This document shows, piece after piece, positions 10,397 to 22,084 of a DNA stretch of 42,210 nt. Position 1 is the first letter of the stretch. Each line of letters starts with the position of its first letter. The stretch is from positions 1 through 42,210 of the forward strand of contig JANBQC010000207.1 in NCBI GenBank assembly GCA_027576995.1. The letters are read 5' to 3'. Position numbers and translations under genes: made by a program. The notes under the pieces are model-generated. The model was not told where the DNA came from. It did no database searches and worked only from the letters and a program-made list of their open reading frames with translations. The stretch is from Dimargaris cristalligena. Taxonomy: Eukaryota; Kickxellomycota; Dimargaritomycetes; Dimargaritales; Dimargaritaceae.

Positions 10397-11505
10397 TCAC
10401 TGGTGGCCAAAACCGGACGGAACATCTGCCCTCTTGTCCTTTATGACACTCGATTAGGCTGGCGGTGGGCCGTGTGCAACATGTAAATACATAAACAAGT
10501 GTGCCCAGCCCAATATCGCAATAAATACCCTGGCCTGCTGTCGTTTGGCGAAGATGAGATGGATTGGGGAGGCTGGTTAAATAGGGGACTGGCTGCTACA
10601 TGCCGTGCTGAGGAGGGGGGCTTCAGCAGCAATAGAGGTAGGGGATATAATAAGGGCAATATGCCCATGTTGGTCAGCCGCTCCCAGGACCATGCAGTGG
10701 GCTGGGCCCAGCTTGGGTCACTTGATAGGGGAGATAACCCCAGTCCAGTCTATTCCGGCCTTAGCTGAGCTACGGTTATAGAGGAGAGGTATCGTACTTA
10801 CACGATCGATGTAGTGGAAGAACCCCGCCAGAGTGTGCGGGGCTTGATTTTATTCATTGGCCTTAGCCGTACATACCATAGGGTAGAGTGAACAGCACCA
10901 ATGGGATACGCAAGGTTTGTTGACAACCCCGTTCCCCTCCTCCCGGTCCTGGCTTCGGAATTCCGACCAGGCTTGTGGTTGTCCTCATCCCCCGAACGTC
11001 GCATTGCCCGACTGACTGGCGTTTACCTTTTACCCAGCGCTTGGCTTGGTTAAGCTTAATTTTCGGCTCTGCTTAGGTTAATAGGCAGGCTTTCCCCTTC
11101 CTTACACACGCTTCGTTTTTCCCTTCTCCTTACATCATCTCAGCCCTTGCCTTGAATCCCCCCCTCGCTTCTTTCCTTCGTCTCACCGTATCTATCCTCT
11201 CTATTGCCATTCCGCTCGTTCCCTGAATTTGGATCTACGTGTTTCTAGGGGTCGATCGTCCGCATCCTATTTTGCCTCCGCCGAGCCCTGCCTCCCGCCG
11301 GTCCACTAATCTGCCATACCCCGTCTATTCCGTAATCGACTCTGAATACCCGTGTAGTCGGCATTCTCTAGCCTATCTTTGAATTAAGCCAAGGTCGTCG
11401 TCGTCAGCTACTTGTAGCCATACCCGCGGTTGAATTCATCCCCTCTCCAAACCCCCGTTTAAACTATTTGAGCATTGCTTCAAGTCACGCCCCATCCGCA
11501 TCGCC
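10397..11505. other. Spacer and probable LIS1 promoter/leader
   Basis: No supported gene. From about 11080 to 11480 the plus strand is strongly pyrimidine-rich (runs such as TTTTTCCCTTCTCC), typical of fungal promoters and 5' leaders just before the LIS1 start. I see no TATA box at a convincing distance. Confidence 0.5.
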
Positions 11506-13706
11506 ATGGCCACCCCATTTACATCCACGCTGGCCCCGCGGAAAAAACAAGAACTGTAAGTATCAATTAATGTTATTCGAAGGTTCGCCAAGGGAAACCT
11601 AATGACCCTACGTACCCGGCGTGCGCGGGTGGTTCGATCATGCCCCGTTGCTGCCATAAATACAATTCGTTGTACAGGCAGTTAGTTATACCAGGGTGGC
11701 AGTCACTAAGCAATTCTTCCTTGACTGCTTTCCATTTATTGGCGTAAACCTCCTGGAAGACGCCTCTGGGTCCTACCCAGCACGAAGGGTGGCTTATCAT
11801 TATCGTTAATCCTGATTTCCATAGTTAACTACACCTGCGCCCAAGGCCAGTTTTCCGCGACCCCCTTGTGCTGTAGCGTCCGTTAAGGCCCACATGGATA
11901 TCCACTAGCTCATACCGTCATTTTTTATTTTATGAACCACATCTGACCTTATCGCCCACCACATTGCACCACTAGACAGCGAGCGGTTCTTGATTTTCTA
12001 CACACCAGTGGCTACGAGGAAGCGTACACCGCCCTCAAGAAGGAGACCCAAAACGAAGACTTTGTTCCCGATCGTAAGGGCAAGTACGCCGGCCTGCTCG
12101 AGAAGAAATGGGCGACATTTGTGCGGCTACAGCTTCGGGTAAGTTTATAGTGTAATGATCCCCGTTTATTTCGCAGGACCACCCCAAGGTCCCGGCTCCG
12201 CTTTCGATGATCGGAAATGGCTAGCTATACTCAGTCGGCTGGCCATAGTCTTCTTCTACCCTGTTCTTAATATACTTCCTTATCCATGCCCCTTCCCCTT
12301 TTATCTTGGGTATCGGCAGTACTAACCCACCGGCATATAAATGCCTTTCGTATTGCATTAATATACAATCCCCCCTATAGATTATGGAGCTCGAAGGTAA
12401 AATATCTTCCCTGGAGGAAGAACTAAAGAATGCCCCCGTTCGGAAGGCCACCCGTTCGGTCGATTGGATACCTCGCCCACCAGCGAAATTCCACCTCAAG
12501 AGTCACCGCTCACCCATTACCCGGGTTTGCTTCCATCCCGTATTCAATGTTCTGGCGACCGCCTCGGAGGACACGACCGTGAAGATCTGGGACTACGAAA
12601 CCGGTGAATTTGAGCGGACTCTTAAGGGCCATACCAAAGCTGTGCAGGATGTCACCTTTGATCCCAAAGGCACCTTTCTGGCCTCCTGCTCCGCTGACCT
12701 CACGGTCCGCCTGTGGGATCTTAGCAATGACTACCAATGCACCAAAACCCTTTTCGGACACGACCACTGCGTATCCTGCGTGCGCTATCTTCCATCGGGT
12801 GACAAACTGGTGTCTACTAGCCGAGATAAATCCATCCGGATTTGGGAGGCCTCATCGGGGTAAGTATTGCACTATTTCTATCGGCCAGCATGATTTATTT
12901 CGCTTAAGGTCATTTGATGAGAACCAGTCCGATTGGGTCTCCATTTCCTGTATACCATATGGTGGGTAGTCGAAGTTGCCTTTTCGCACATGGCTCTGTG
13001 CCCTGGCCCATTCATCAGCTAACTGTTAATTGTGTTTGTTTTGGTTACACTACTTTACGTGGCCCACAGCTATTGCCTAAAGACAATACAGGGTCACGCG
13101 GAATGGGTGCGGTACATCTCCGTCAGTGAGGACGCGCGGCTCTTTGTGACAGGCTCAAATGACCAGAGTGTCCGAGTATGGGATCCGAGCTCGGGCGAGT
13201 GTAAGTTCGATCTCCGGGGCCACGAACATGTCGTCGAATGTGTCCAATTCGCCCCACCGATTGCCTATTCCTTTATCCGCCAATTACTGGGCATTGCCCC
13301 TAAAGTACGGGCCAAATCCCCGTCCGTATCGGGCGGCACCCCGGCGTCGGCTGTGGCGGTTTTGGCCAATGGTCACGCCGAACCATCCCCGGGCAATTAC
13401 GCGGTGTCCGGCTCCCGGGACAAGACCATTATACTATGGGATACCCTAACGGGCCAGCTCCTCCATACATTCCGGGGCCACGATAACTGGGTCCGGGAAA
13501 TCATTTTTCACCCCAGCGGCAAATTCATGCTGAGTGCCTCGGACGATAAGGCCATTAAAATCTGGGAACTATCGACGGGCCGGTGCATGAAAACGTTGGC
13601 TGATGCCCACGGCCATTTTGTAACAAGCATTGCGTTTAGTACGGTGACCCCCGTGGTGGCCACGGGTAGTTACGACCAAGAGGTCAACATATGGGAGTGC
13701 CGATAA
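11506..13706 (+). CDS. PAC1: LIS1/PAC1 dynein regulator, four exons
   Basis: Nuclear distribution protein of the LIS1/NudF/Pac1 family. It binds the dynein motor domain, with NudE partners, and is needed for nuclear migration and spindle positioning. The exons are 11506-11555, 11976-12138, 12381-12859 and 13070-13706. All three introns (420, 242 and 210 bases) start GTAAGT and end TAG or CAG. The joined product is 442 residues, slightly longer than the animal protein (about 410). A LisH dimerisation motif spans roughly residues 16-48 ([17 protein letters not shown]), a short coiled coil follows (about 68-90, [16 protein letters not shown]), then WIPRPPAKF and seven WD40 repeats from about residue 105 to the end, including [25 protein letters not shown] and the terminal [10 protein letters not shown]. 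An extra loop of some 30 Ala/Pro/Ser-rich residues sits between repeats 5 and 6. The splice phases join exactly. Confidence 0.97.
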
Positions 13707-14860
13707 GGAGGAGAAAGCAGAAGAAAGGGAGGGAGGCAGGGGACGTATCCATTTCTTCTTCCCACCTTTTCATTCCCCCCCTCCTCGGTTTTCAAATCCG
13801 AAAAGATGATTTAGTCGACCCAATCCACTCCCGTCTTACCCGACCTCTTATGATGATACTTACCCGAGCTCGCCCGTATCTCTTTTGTTTCGCCTGCTTC
13901 TTAATATACATAACCCCATTATATATATATATATATTTATACATATATACAGATTGGTATACACCGATATTCGTAGGTGGTCAAAGTGGGACTACTATTT
14001 CCGACATTGCTAGTTAGAGTAGTAGCTACCCATGGGTTGGATGGTCTTGTGGTTTGTTACTCATTATCTGCTTCCTTATAAATCGTCCTACCCGATTTTC
14101 AACACCAGTTCCCTCCCTCCTTCTCGCCCTCCTCTGCGCGTCTCCTACTATATCTATAACCCATCTAATACTACCCCGTCTCTCCACCCCTTCCTACCTA
14201 CCTACCAATTTACTTACTTTCAACACTAATTCTCGTCTTCCCCTCTAATGTACTATGCTCTTCGTCCGTCCCCATTGCTTTCACCATCGTTTTCGCCATT
14301 TGTTTCCAATAATCGGTCAGGATTAGACTTGATTCATATTTTATCCCTAATTTCTCTTTTTTTTTCCCTCAATTTTTTTAATATCTTACTATATTCCAAA
14401 TTCACTATTTTATTCAAAATTGCCCCTTCTCCACCGCCTCATCCGACCCTCCCCCCTTTTAATCCATCTACTCCCTCCGGACCATTTTCAATAAAAAACG
14501 GGGCCTGTTCCTAATATCCCACATCCGAGTGTTATTCTGACCGGATGCGGTCTAATGGGCCACTCATACAATAAACCTTTACCTTTAACTACTGCGCTTA
14601 GCTGCTATCACTATACGGATCACCGAATACTATAAATCGCCCCACTTCTAGTACGCCAAATGCGAGTTGTTGGATATTGGGCCATCGTGTCAGATGGTTA
14701 TTGCGAGGAGGGTATTGTTCCCGATCCATAAGCAGAAGTGGACCGGGAAATTTGAAGAAATAACCGTGCAGTGATATATTGCCCTTTTTATAAAATACCC
14801 TACTAAGGAATGCCTTGATTCCAATGTAAACCCGCCTAAGTTAATACATCGGGATCCAAA
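13707..14860. other. LIS1 downstream region, pyrimidine-rich
   Basis: No supported gene. It has an (AT)8 tract at 13921-13936 and a long pyrimidine-rich stretch (14090-14480). A canonical AATAAA at 14490-14495 could end a long LIS1 3' untranslated region, but it is almost 800 bases after the stop codon. The frames at 13691-14514 are low-complexity translations of the pyrimidine tract. Confidence 0.5.
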
Positions 14861-14984
14861 TGGGAGAAGTTCATCCAGGCTGCATAACGAAAAACCCATT
14901 GGATGAAGCACACATATCAAGGGGCAAAAGTTATTCTTCTATATATCATCTAAAACCTTATACGGCTGGGCTGAAGTTCACCCA
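14861..14984 (-). mobile_element. MITE-like element, copy 4 (124 bp)
   Basis: Inverted relative to copy 1. The plus strand opens TGGGAGAAGTTCATCC and closes GAAGTTCACCCA, flanked by AA on both sides. Its reverse complement shares with copy 1 the short class, including the start of the internal part (AGGTTTTA followed by ATGAT). GAAAAACCCATTGGATG is the conserved internal block. Confidence 0.8.
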
Positions 14985-16587
14985 AATGTTACCCACTAAA
15001 CTGGTTGCCATTACAGGCTTTCCTTCGGAAACATCTCACTTGCTTCCATGGTTCCAATGGAACCATTAACCGCCCATGTGCCACCGTCGCTGGACTTATA
15101 TATCGACCAGATGTCCCCCATAACCCAGTATCGGTATATTAGTATCGCTGTGGTAATAGGGGGCGGGATTTACTATCGCTTATATTTCTCCACTCTTTAG
15201 CGATGTGTGATAATGCTTGTCACTACCCACACGAATGCCATCCCTGGATTAAATAAGTAGGAATTTATGTCATAACTTTAGTACTAAATTTGCATCTATT
15301 TAAACCCCGTGTTGATGGACGTGCGGCTTTTTACGGAACCTTGCTCCGACTTTTTGGGTATTCTTTACTCCACGCTCCGCAGACCATATCCTCCCAAATG
15401 CTCCGGTAAAACAATAATAATAGGACCTATTGTGTAAATGATCCATCAGCTGGGTTGCACTTGTCCCCCCATGTATCAAGGGGCTATAGCAAGGGGAGGG
15501 AGGAGGGTAGGCTTAGGTTAGTCATGGAAAAGAGAAGGGTCAACCTTGTCCAGTTTCGGAGCTTCTATTGGGGGGGAATCATGGTGCCAGTATTTTTACA
15601 TTTCACCATTGGCGTGGAGGTCCAGCGCAATGCTGGACTTGTCGCAACTATAGTGGGGTCTATGGAGCGTAGAGTCTAGAACAGGCGATCCAAAATTATA
15701 GCGCTCGCTAGTGTGCAGGTATAGGTCAGATTGGAAATGCCAGTTATTGGGAGGGGGGGGCTTGGGCCCATCGATTTGACTAACCGCCTATGTATAAGGT
15801 GGGGTAATGGCTGTTTAGCGCATAGGCGAGGGGGAAAGGCTGCAGGCAATTGTACAACTGCAAAGAACCAATTCTCCACTGCCGCCCACTTCTTCAAAAA
15901 TACAGGTGCGCAGGAATGGCACGGTTGGCCAGCCCTATTGGCGATGAAAGTAGCGGTTAGTTACACGACGGTAAACGCAAGCGTTTGACAGAGTCAGCCT
16001 TTGGGAAAACAGAGCTCGTTCATTAGGTTTCCATTCAACCAGCTGTTGTTGGTCCGAAAGCACCCTAGGGTCTATTGAGTGGAGGGACCATCGGCCTATA
16101 CCCCTCCCCTTCCCTCCCCACCCATACAGCATCTTATTATTGGTGTTATTCGTTGGACCAATCCACCTATTGTCTGACCATTTTCCCGCCCCGTTCACTT
16201 CGCACCCCTCCATCCCTCCCCGCCTTCCTTCCCCGCTTTTCTAATTCCCCAACGGGCCGGCATGGAAGCACCTGTCGTCTATTGGGAGGTACGTAGTCAG
16301 CGGGGGATATAGCTGGCATTGTGGTTCAAGTAATCGCAGCTATATATACAGCATCATTTGCCCACTTTGACTAATATCTTGTTTACGATCCTCTTGTTTA
16401 AAATATATTGCACGCTGACTAGGTTTATAGCCGAATTAGTTGATCGATACCTTCCTGCTGTTACGATACTTTACGATCATTCTTTATATCTATATATTCC
16501 GATAGTCTAGGAATAACGATTCATTTTTGTCAATTTACGTCCTCTTGCCTTCTCAGAATTTCGGTGGATTCTCCTCCCTAAACTACC
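14985..16587. other. Spacer without supported gene
   Basis: Contains only short overlapping frames without domains. A small perfect inverted repeat ATGGTTCC-AAT-GGAACCAT lies at 15048-15066, and a second, GTCCAGC/GCTGGAC, at 15620-15638. The last 150 bases before the next gene are AT-rich with TATA-like TATCTATATATT near 16487. Confidence 0.5.
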
Positions 16588-18153
16588 ATGAAGGTCACTT
16601 TTGGACTGTTATTTTGTACGGGTCTGGCCTCCGTCGCCCTCAGTCGCCCTACGAACCAAAAAGATGCTCGTTTCACGCCTAGATACGCCGATGAAGGTAG
16701 TAGCCATCCCGCTCCCCTCACGGACGAAAATATCGAGGCCAGCATTGTGGCCCTTGATACCCCGCATCCTATCGATGCTGAAGCTAAGCGTAAGGCCGAG
16801 GATATGAAGGCCCAAACCTTCGCCGCCCAGAAGCAGCAGCAGTCCACCGGCCCGACAGTGATTCACCATGGCCAAATTGTGAATGATGAGCGCAGTCTCC
16901 CGCGTACTCTGGAGGCCTCGACCCACCTGGAGGCCGAACCTACCTTGATGGCGGAGCTACTCAAGTACAACTACGTGCTGCGCCTTAACCAAGACGGTGA
17001 GGGCCAGTACTTGCCTAACTTCCCCGAACTCCTGGAAAAGGGTCTTATCAAATACCCCCAACCGGCATCGACCGCCGGTGCTCTGTCCGAGAGTGAAACC
17101 ACCCCGGCTGACCTCCCGTACGTGATTTATAATGTCAAGGAGTTCCCCCTCAATCCCACCCAGTGGGCCCTGGGGGTCTATCTGGACCGCGCCAAGGAGG
17201 CCCAGGACCTGCTGCCCTACATAGAAGTCGAGCCCACGGGAATTATATTCAACTTTTCCAAACTCCACGAAATGGTCAAGACCGACATTTACCGCGAACG
17301 CATCGCCGCACAGCGCGAGAACATGGCCTTTACCCAGGAGCCCCATGCGCAAGCCAATCAGGCCGCCGGCTACAGTTCGGGTTCCACGTCCGGCCAACAG
17401 AGCACCCCCGGTCAGCTAACTACCCCCCAGGTCGAGTCGAGCCCGGGTTCCGATGCCGCGTCTGAATCCAGCGAGGGCCACCGTAAGATGCCCAGTTCCC
17501 TCCATGAAAGTGACGACGACGTCGTTGAAGAGCCCACCCAGAAAGTGGAACCCGAAGTGGCTAATCCCCAGCCGAAAAAGAAAAGCAATTTCCTCTATGA
17601 CCTTTTCACCAAACGCATTCTCGGCCGCCACCCGGCGACGCCTAAACCCGAGGTGGAGGTCCAGTCCAGTGATGCTGACGTCGAGGAGACTGACGAAGAG
17701 GAAGACGAAGTTACTCTGGTGAACAAACCTATGCCTGGCGGCTTCGTCCACGAGCCGGTCGTGTCCGCTAATGATCACACTAACCCTGCCTCGACTGATA
17801 GGGATATCCATACCGAGCAACCTAACCACAGCAACGTAGGTCCCCAGGCCGAGTCCTCCTCCACCAGCTCCAAGCAGGCGTCAACCAGTTACCCTTACTA
17901 TCCCCCCTATTACCCTCCCGTTACCAAGCAGCATGACCACAGCGAACGAGTTCCCCAGGCCGAGTCCTCTTCCTCCCGCTCCCAACAAACGTCCCGTGGC
18001 TATCCTTATTATGCGCCCTACTACCCCCACCCTCACCCTACCGGTAACCCTACCCGAGCCTTCGGATCCGGTATCCTACCGCCTCCCAACACCACCCCTT
18101 TCTCCCAGAATGGGGATTTCAAGCGCTTTAGCGAACTTCTAAACCGGCTCTAA
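16588..18153 (+). CDS. Secreted low-complexity protein, unassigned (521 aa)
   Basis: A single-exon gene for a probable extracellular or cell-surface protein. Residues 1-19 form a signal peptide (MKVTFGLLF..., cleavage near ALS/RP). The mature part has no cysteine at all. Residues 115-245 look folded, with helical stretches such as MAELLKYNYVLRLNQDGEG and YLDRAKEAQDLLPYIEVEP. From about 250 the chain is disordered: Ser/Gly/Gln-rich, then acidic (ETDEEEDE near 368), with a basic KKKSNF segment near 331. The tail holds two copies of a 25-residue repeat at 419-443 and 456-480: each begins PQAESSS, runs through a Ser/Gln-rich linker and ends in a Tyr/Pro block (PYYPPYYPP and PYYAPYYPH). Codon use is GC-rich like the housekeeping genes. 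Tyr/Pro blocks recall wall or adhesive proteins, but no family is recognised. Confidence 0.87.
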   Translation: MKVTFGLLFCTGLASVALSRPTNQKDARFTPRYADEGSSHPAPLTDENIEASIVALDTPHPIDAEAKRKAEDMKAQTFAAQKQQQSTGPTVIHHGQIVNDERSLPRTLEASTHLEAEPTLMAELLKYNYVLRLNQDGEGQYLPNFPELLEKGLIKYPQPASTAGALSESETTPADLPYVIYNVKEFPLNPTQWALGVYLDRAKEAQDLLPYIEVEPTGIIFNFSKLHEMVKTDIYRERIAAQRENMAFTQEPHAQANQAAGYSSGSTSGQQSTPGQLTTPQVESSPGSDAASESSEGHRKMPSSLHESDDDVVEEPTQKVEPEVANPQPKKKSNFLYDLFTKRILGRHPATPKPEVEVQSSDADVEETDEEEDEVTLVNKPMPGGFVHEPVVSANDHTNPASTDRDIHTEQPNHSNVGPQAESSSTSSKQASTSYPYYPPYYPPVTKQHDHSERVPQAESSSSRSQQTSRGYPYYAPYYPHPHPTGNPTRAFGSGILPPPNTTPFSQNGDFKRFSELLNRL

Positions 18154-19429
18154 GCAACAATAGCTTCTCGTCTTCAAGTGCAGTCTATCTTTAATCCTGC
18201 TTAATGGCCTGACTTATAATTATATATCCTGTCGTTTCATAATAACGTTTTCCGATCGCTTTGCCCCGTTTCTTAAGGATTGAGAGACTTTACCAACCCG
18301 TCATGATTTTTTTTTTTGGCTTCAGTTTTTTCTAATAATAATGTCTCTTTTTCAAATGTGGCTCTATCATGGATAACCTTGGGCATGCTTTTGCGTGGTG
18401 TATAGCGGCAGCACCAAAATTTATTCGAATCCAAGGTTGGGGGACGCATTGTAGCTATAGTTATTATTACTCATTTATTTTACCGCGACTTACCAATATA
18501 CGGATTCGCTGTAATTGACTGATAGGTTTCCACACAATGGGCCTCATAGTTCACTTCGTTTGTTTAACGTAGGACTATGCATCTTTCGCTATACTATTTG
18601 TATCAAGTCCTACCAATGCCCACTAAAGCGACAGGGTGAGTATGGGCCATGGACAAAGGAGAAACGGGGGAAATTGTCGGAGGTGCACAGCTATGTACTC
18701 TAGGTACAACCTGACTGGCCAATGATATGAAACTATTAGCTAAAAAGTCGACCATAGTATCTGTAGTAGGCTGGCTGAAACCATCAATAAGATCCTTTTA
18801 ATATATAAGGTCTAAACTCGCCAATTTTGGGACGAACAATGGGTGTCTATAGATTGGGGACCTAGGTAAATTAATTACCATTTACTTAAGCCTGTTATTC
18901 CACGGAAAACTGTTCAATAGAGGGTACTCGACCAGTATTTTCCCTAAACTTCAGCGGAAGATATTGGTTTTATCTGGCTCATTCCAATGACCCGGGCACG
19001 TGCCATTTTTCATAAATCGGTTACAGTTAAAGAGCCGTAGCCAATTCGAATGATTTAACTGATTTATAATTAGTGCAGTACCGTAGGCCGGGACTGATTT
19101 GGCAACAATTGCTTACTTACCAGACCAGATATATTCGAGAGAATTCGGCAGAGTTTAGCGAGTAATTTGAGCGACTTCTCAATTGGCCTAGTCTTAGGGT
19201 TACAACTTCTCCACAGGTGGTCTGCCCGAGTTTACATATTAAACCCGAGAGTTAATCATTTTATAACCCAGTTCTTCTCTACATACCTTGGGTAGATTCA
19301 CCACCATATTATACTGTTGCGTGCCATTCATCTTTTTAAAATGAGCGAGATTAAATGCTGATAAAACATGCCGTCATTCTTACCCATTATAGGGTGACAG
19401 CTGGCAAGAATAGTGTTTATAAAAGCATC
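18154..19429. other. AT-rich spacer without supported gene
   Basis: No domain or splice pattern is evident. The first 200 bases are probably the 3' untranslated region of the preceding gene. They hold a T9 tract near 18308 but no canonical AATAAA. Confidence 0.5.
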
Positions 19430-19466
19430 ACTCAAAACCCTATACAGCTACACTGAATTTCACCCA
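19430..19466 (-). mobile_element. Decayed end of the MITE-like element
   Basis: Only the right terminal part is recognisable: an AAAACCCTATACAGCT block followed by GAATTTCACCCA and a TA flank (19467-19468). Upstream there are only scattered matches, so the left end is truncated or diverged. Confidence 0.55.
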
Positions 19467-19468
19467 TA

Positions 19469-20913
19469 TCACACCAAGTTCTGGAAATTTAATGAAGGTC
19501 AACCCTTACAACAGCTTGCTGTTACTGTGGTTGCCTCGATATTTTGATCCGAATTAGTGATTGGTTGTAATTTTTACCTCTTAACCTTAGACTTGATCCG
19601 TACAAATTCCTACAAATAGCACCAATTGACAACTTTCTTTGATATTTCATGGCTATGCCTATAGTCGTAAGTTTTGGCTAAGTCGCCATCCATTCGGTTG
19701 TCATTTGATAGGCCGACCAAACTTCGATGACTTCTAAAACTTATTTTCTCTTACTAATAATCCAATAATTTGAACATGCAACTATCATTTGGTGTTGACC
19801 TATCTGTTGATGTTATAACATAAAGGACAAATGCAAAGTCTTACAGGAGCAACCTAAAAAAAATTGAAGAGAAAAAGAACCGCCAGTGACATTGCTAGAT
19901 ACTCGCAGTTGGTCATATTGGGTTAGGTAAAAGAGACGCTCAATATGAATGATGGTACGAGTATGGGATGGCATAGCCAAGGTTATTGAATCAACGGGAC
20001 GGGAGAAATGAATTTATACCACTAATAAATTATCCCCTCCAATCGCCAGGCATTCCTTTATTGCTTCCTGGCTTTTATACGATCTCTTAATACACACTGG
20101 GTTACCTCCATTTTCGTTCGGCCAATATTGGCTGTGGACCACACGGAAGTACTGATTAACTAATTTAATGCCGCACATTATCATACACCACAATCATTAT
20201 CAACCGGATTTTCCAATTGAATAGTTGAACTGAGTGCCATTCACTGTTTTTGGTCGTTGATCGAAAAAGATAACATAATATCCGTTTTTTCTATCTATTT
20301 AGAAAACTACGAGTGTAAAATAATATTACCTATTGTTTCTCCAGCTGCTTAATAGCGCAGTGTTCTATATGCGATGCACGTGTCACTTAAGTGGGATGAC
20401 ACCCAACATCGATACTAGCCTTTGTTAGACCGCTATTGAATTGGTCTATTAGAAAAGAAATGGAAATGGGTAATAGAGTTCGCCTGTGTTCAATGGGCGG
20501 TGAATGTACACTGACATCAGCCTTGTTGAACAATTCATCTTTGGAATATAGACCAGATTATAAAGTCATGGGTGCACTTTAGGGTACACAATATAACACT
20601 GTGGCACTTGGAAGTGGGTTTTATGCCAATAATACAAACTTTATCTGAATCCATATACATCCTGTATATATAGACGTCGACCCTCCTTTCTTCTGCTACG
20701 TGTCCCCCTTCTATGAACCTTCTATTGAGAACTGCCGTGTTTACATGATCCACTTTAGCATCTGTCTTAAATACAAAACATACCGCAGTGGTCATTTTTC
20801 TAGCAGCATTGCTAACTCAAGTAGCCCGTCAGTCTGTTTTTTCTTGTTTCCGTCTTAGCTGACACACCTTTACCTTTCGTTTTAGTCGAATAATCCCAAA
20901 TAACTGTCCTAAA
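19469..20913. other. AT-rich spacer without supported gene
   Basis: No recognisable gene. The minus-strand frame 20535-20795 (86 codons) has no domain and is not supported. Confidence 0.5.
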
Positions 20914-22084
20914 ATGCACGCGTGCAAAATGACCGGCCTACTGTCTTTGCTCTTTCTAGTATGTACCTCTGGAGCAAACGATTCTGAACTTGATTTCAAT
21001 AACACTGTTCTCTATAACTACGGTCTCCAGTTTAGCATTGCCGACGTGGCGACAAACCCATTCCCGGGACCCCGTGCCAAAGCCCCACCGTTATCGAATA
21101 TCCTCGATTGTATTAGTCAATTGGACAGCGATGGACTAGGGTATTTCATTAACCGGCTCGAACAGATCATGGGCGGCCGTGATATTCTGGAGCACCGGGA
21201 TCCAGAACAGATGTATAGTACAGACAATCTCAGCAATCAACGAGTTTTAACTAAATACATTTCCCAAGCAGAGGCCGGTTGATCTGCCACGATAAGCGCT
21301 GGCAGTGGGAGGAACAGCGCCGCTCTCGGCCCAAGGCTGTTTGACAATCCGCCTGGTATAGAATGGGATCCCGTCGTTGAAAGTATATTGCCATCAGGAG
21401 GCATTCCACTCTGTCAGCAGGCAAGACAATTCATGAAATTGGATTCCAGAAGTTGTCACCACGAACTACTCGAGCCCATGGATCCTATATGTAATGGCAA
21501 ACATACGGTAGTGCACAACCGCGAGAAGCCTTACGCCTATGGGCACTGTGAAAGCTCATACACGAACCAGAATGACCTTGGAACTCATTTGCGATTACAT
21601 TCACAAGTGGGGTCTGGCATTTGCGAACTTTGTGACAAATCGTTTCCAACGTCCAGTCGTCTCGATAGGCATATGCGATCACATACCAGGACGAATAATT
21701 CAACCTGCGATAAGTGCGGGAAGGCGATTTCATCAGCCGGGAATCTCAAAAAACATTTACGAATCCACACCAGAGAAAGGCCCTATATCTGTAAGTATTG
21801 TGGGAGGGCATTCTCATTATCCAACAATCTCAAGAAACATATGCGAACCCACACCGGAGAAAGGCCTTATGCCTGCGAGAATTACGGGAAGCCATTTTCA
21901 TCATCCAGCAATCGCGCATCACATATGCGAGCACTCCATAAAGATACTACTCTTTTGTGATTGCTGTAGCCATTCATATGCAAAATCTAACGGCCTCAAT
22001 CATCATTTAAACCCATACACCTGCGGGGAGTCTCTAAATCCTTGCCCTGGATGGGAGTTTCTGTACACAATACCTTTATGTTAA
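20914..22084 (+). pseudogene. C2H2 zinc-finger gene with signal-peptide start, damaged
   Basis: One reading frame runs from 20914 to 21960, broken only by TGA at 21280-21282. The first 122 codons begin with a hydrophobic secretion-like leader (MTGLLSLLFLVCTSGA) and a chain with no known domain. The rest encodes a C2H2 array. Fingers 2-4 (21622-21852) keep all ligands and TGERPY-type linkers. Finger 1 has Tyr for its first Cys (21538-21540), and finger 5 has Tyr for its second Cys (21883-21885). A sixth finger (CDCC from 21956) is in the next frame, and its last His is Tyr (22016-22018). A degenerate finger may precede finger 1 (HTVVHNREKPY). An 84-base GTTGAT...TATAG segment (21278-21361) could be an in-frame intron that removes the TGA, though its donor is poor. 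C2H2 arrays normally bind DNA in the nucleus, so the leader is odd. Pseudogene is the likeliest reading; a live gene with a divergent tail remains possible. Confidence 0.6.

Noticed and set aside
10499..10768. 89-codon plus-strand frame in a GC-richer spacer
   Set aside because: Low-complexity Gly/Arg translation with no domain or regulatory context.
13691..14514. Series of plus-strand frames after LIS1
   Set aside because: They translate a pyrimidine-rich and AT-repeat stretch into Pro/Ser/Leu and Tyr/Ile runs; low-complexity noise.
16957..17829. Long minus-strand frames (16957-17397 and 17416-17829)
   Set aside because: Antisense shadows of the 521-residue secreted protein, which has the signal peptide and repeats.
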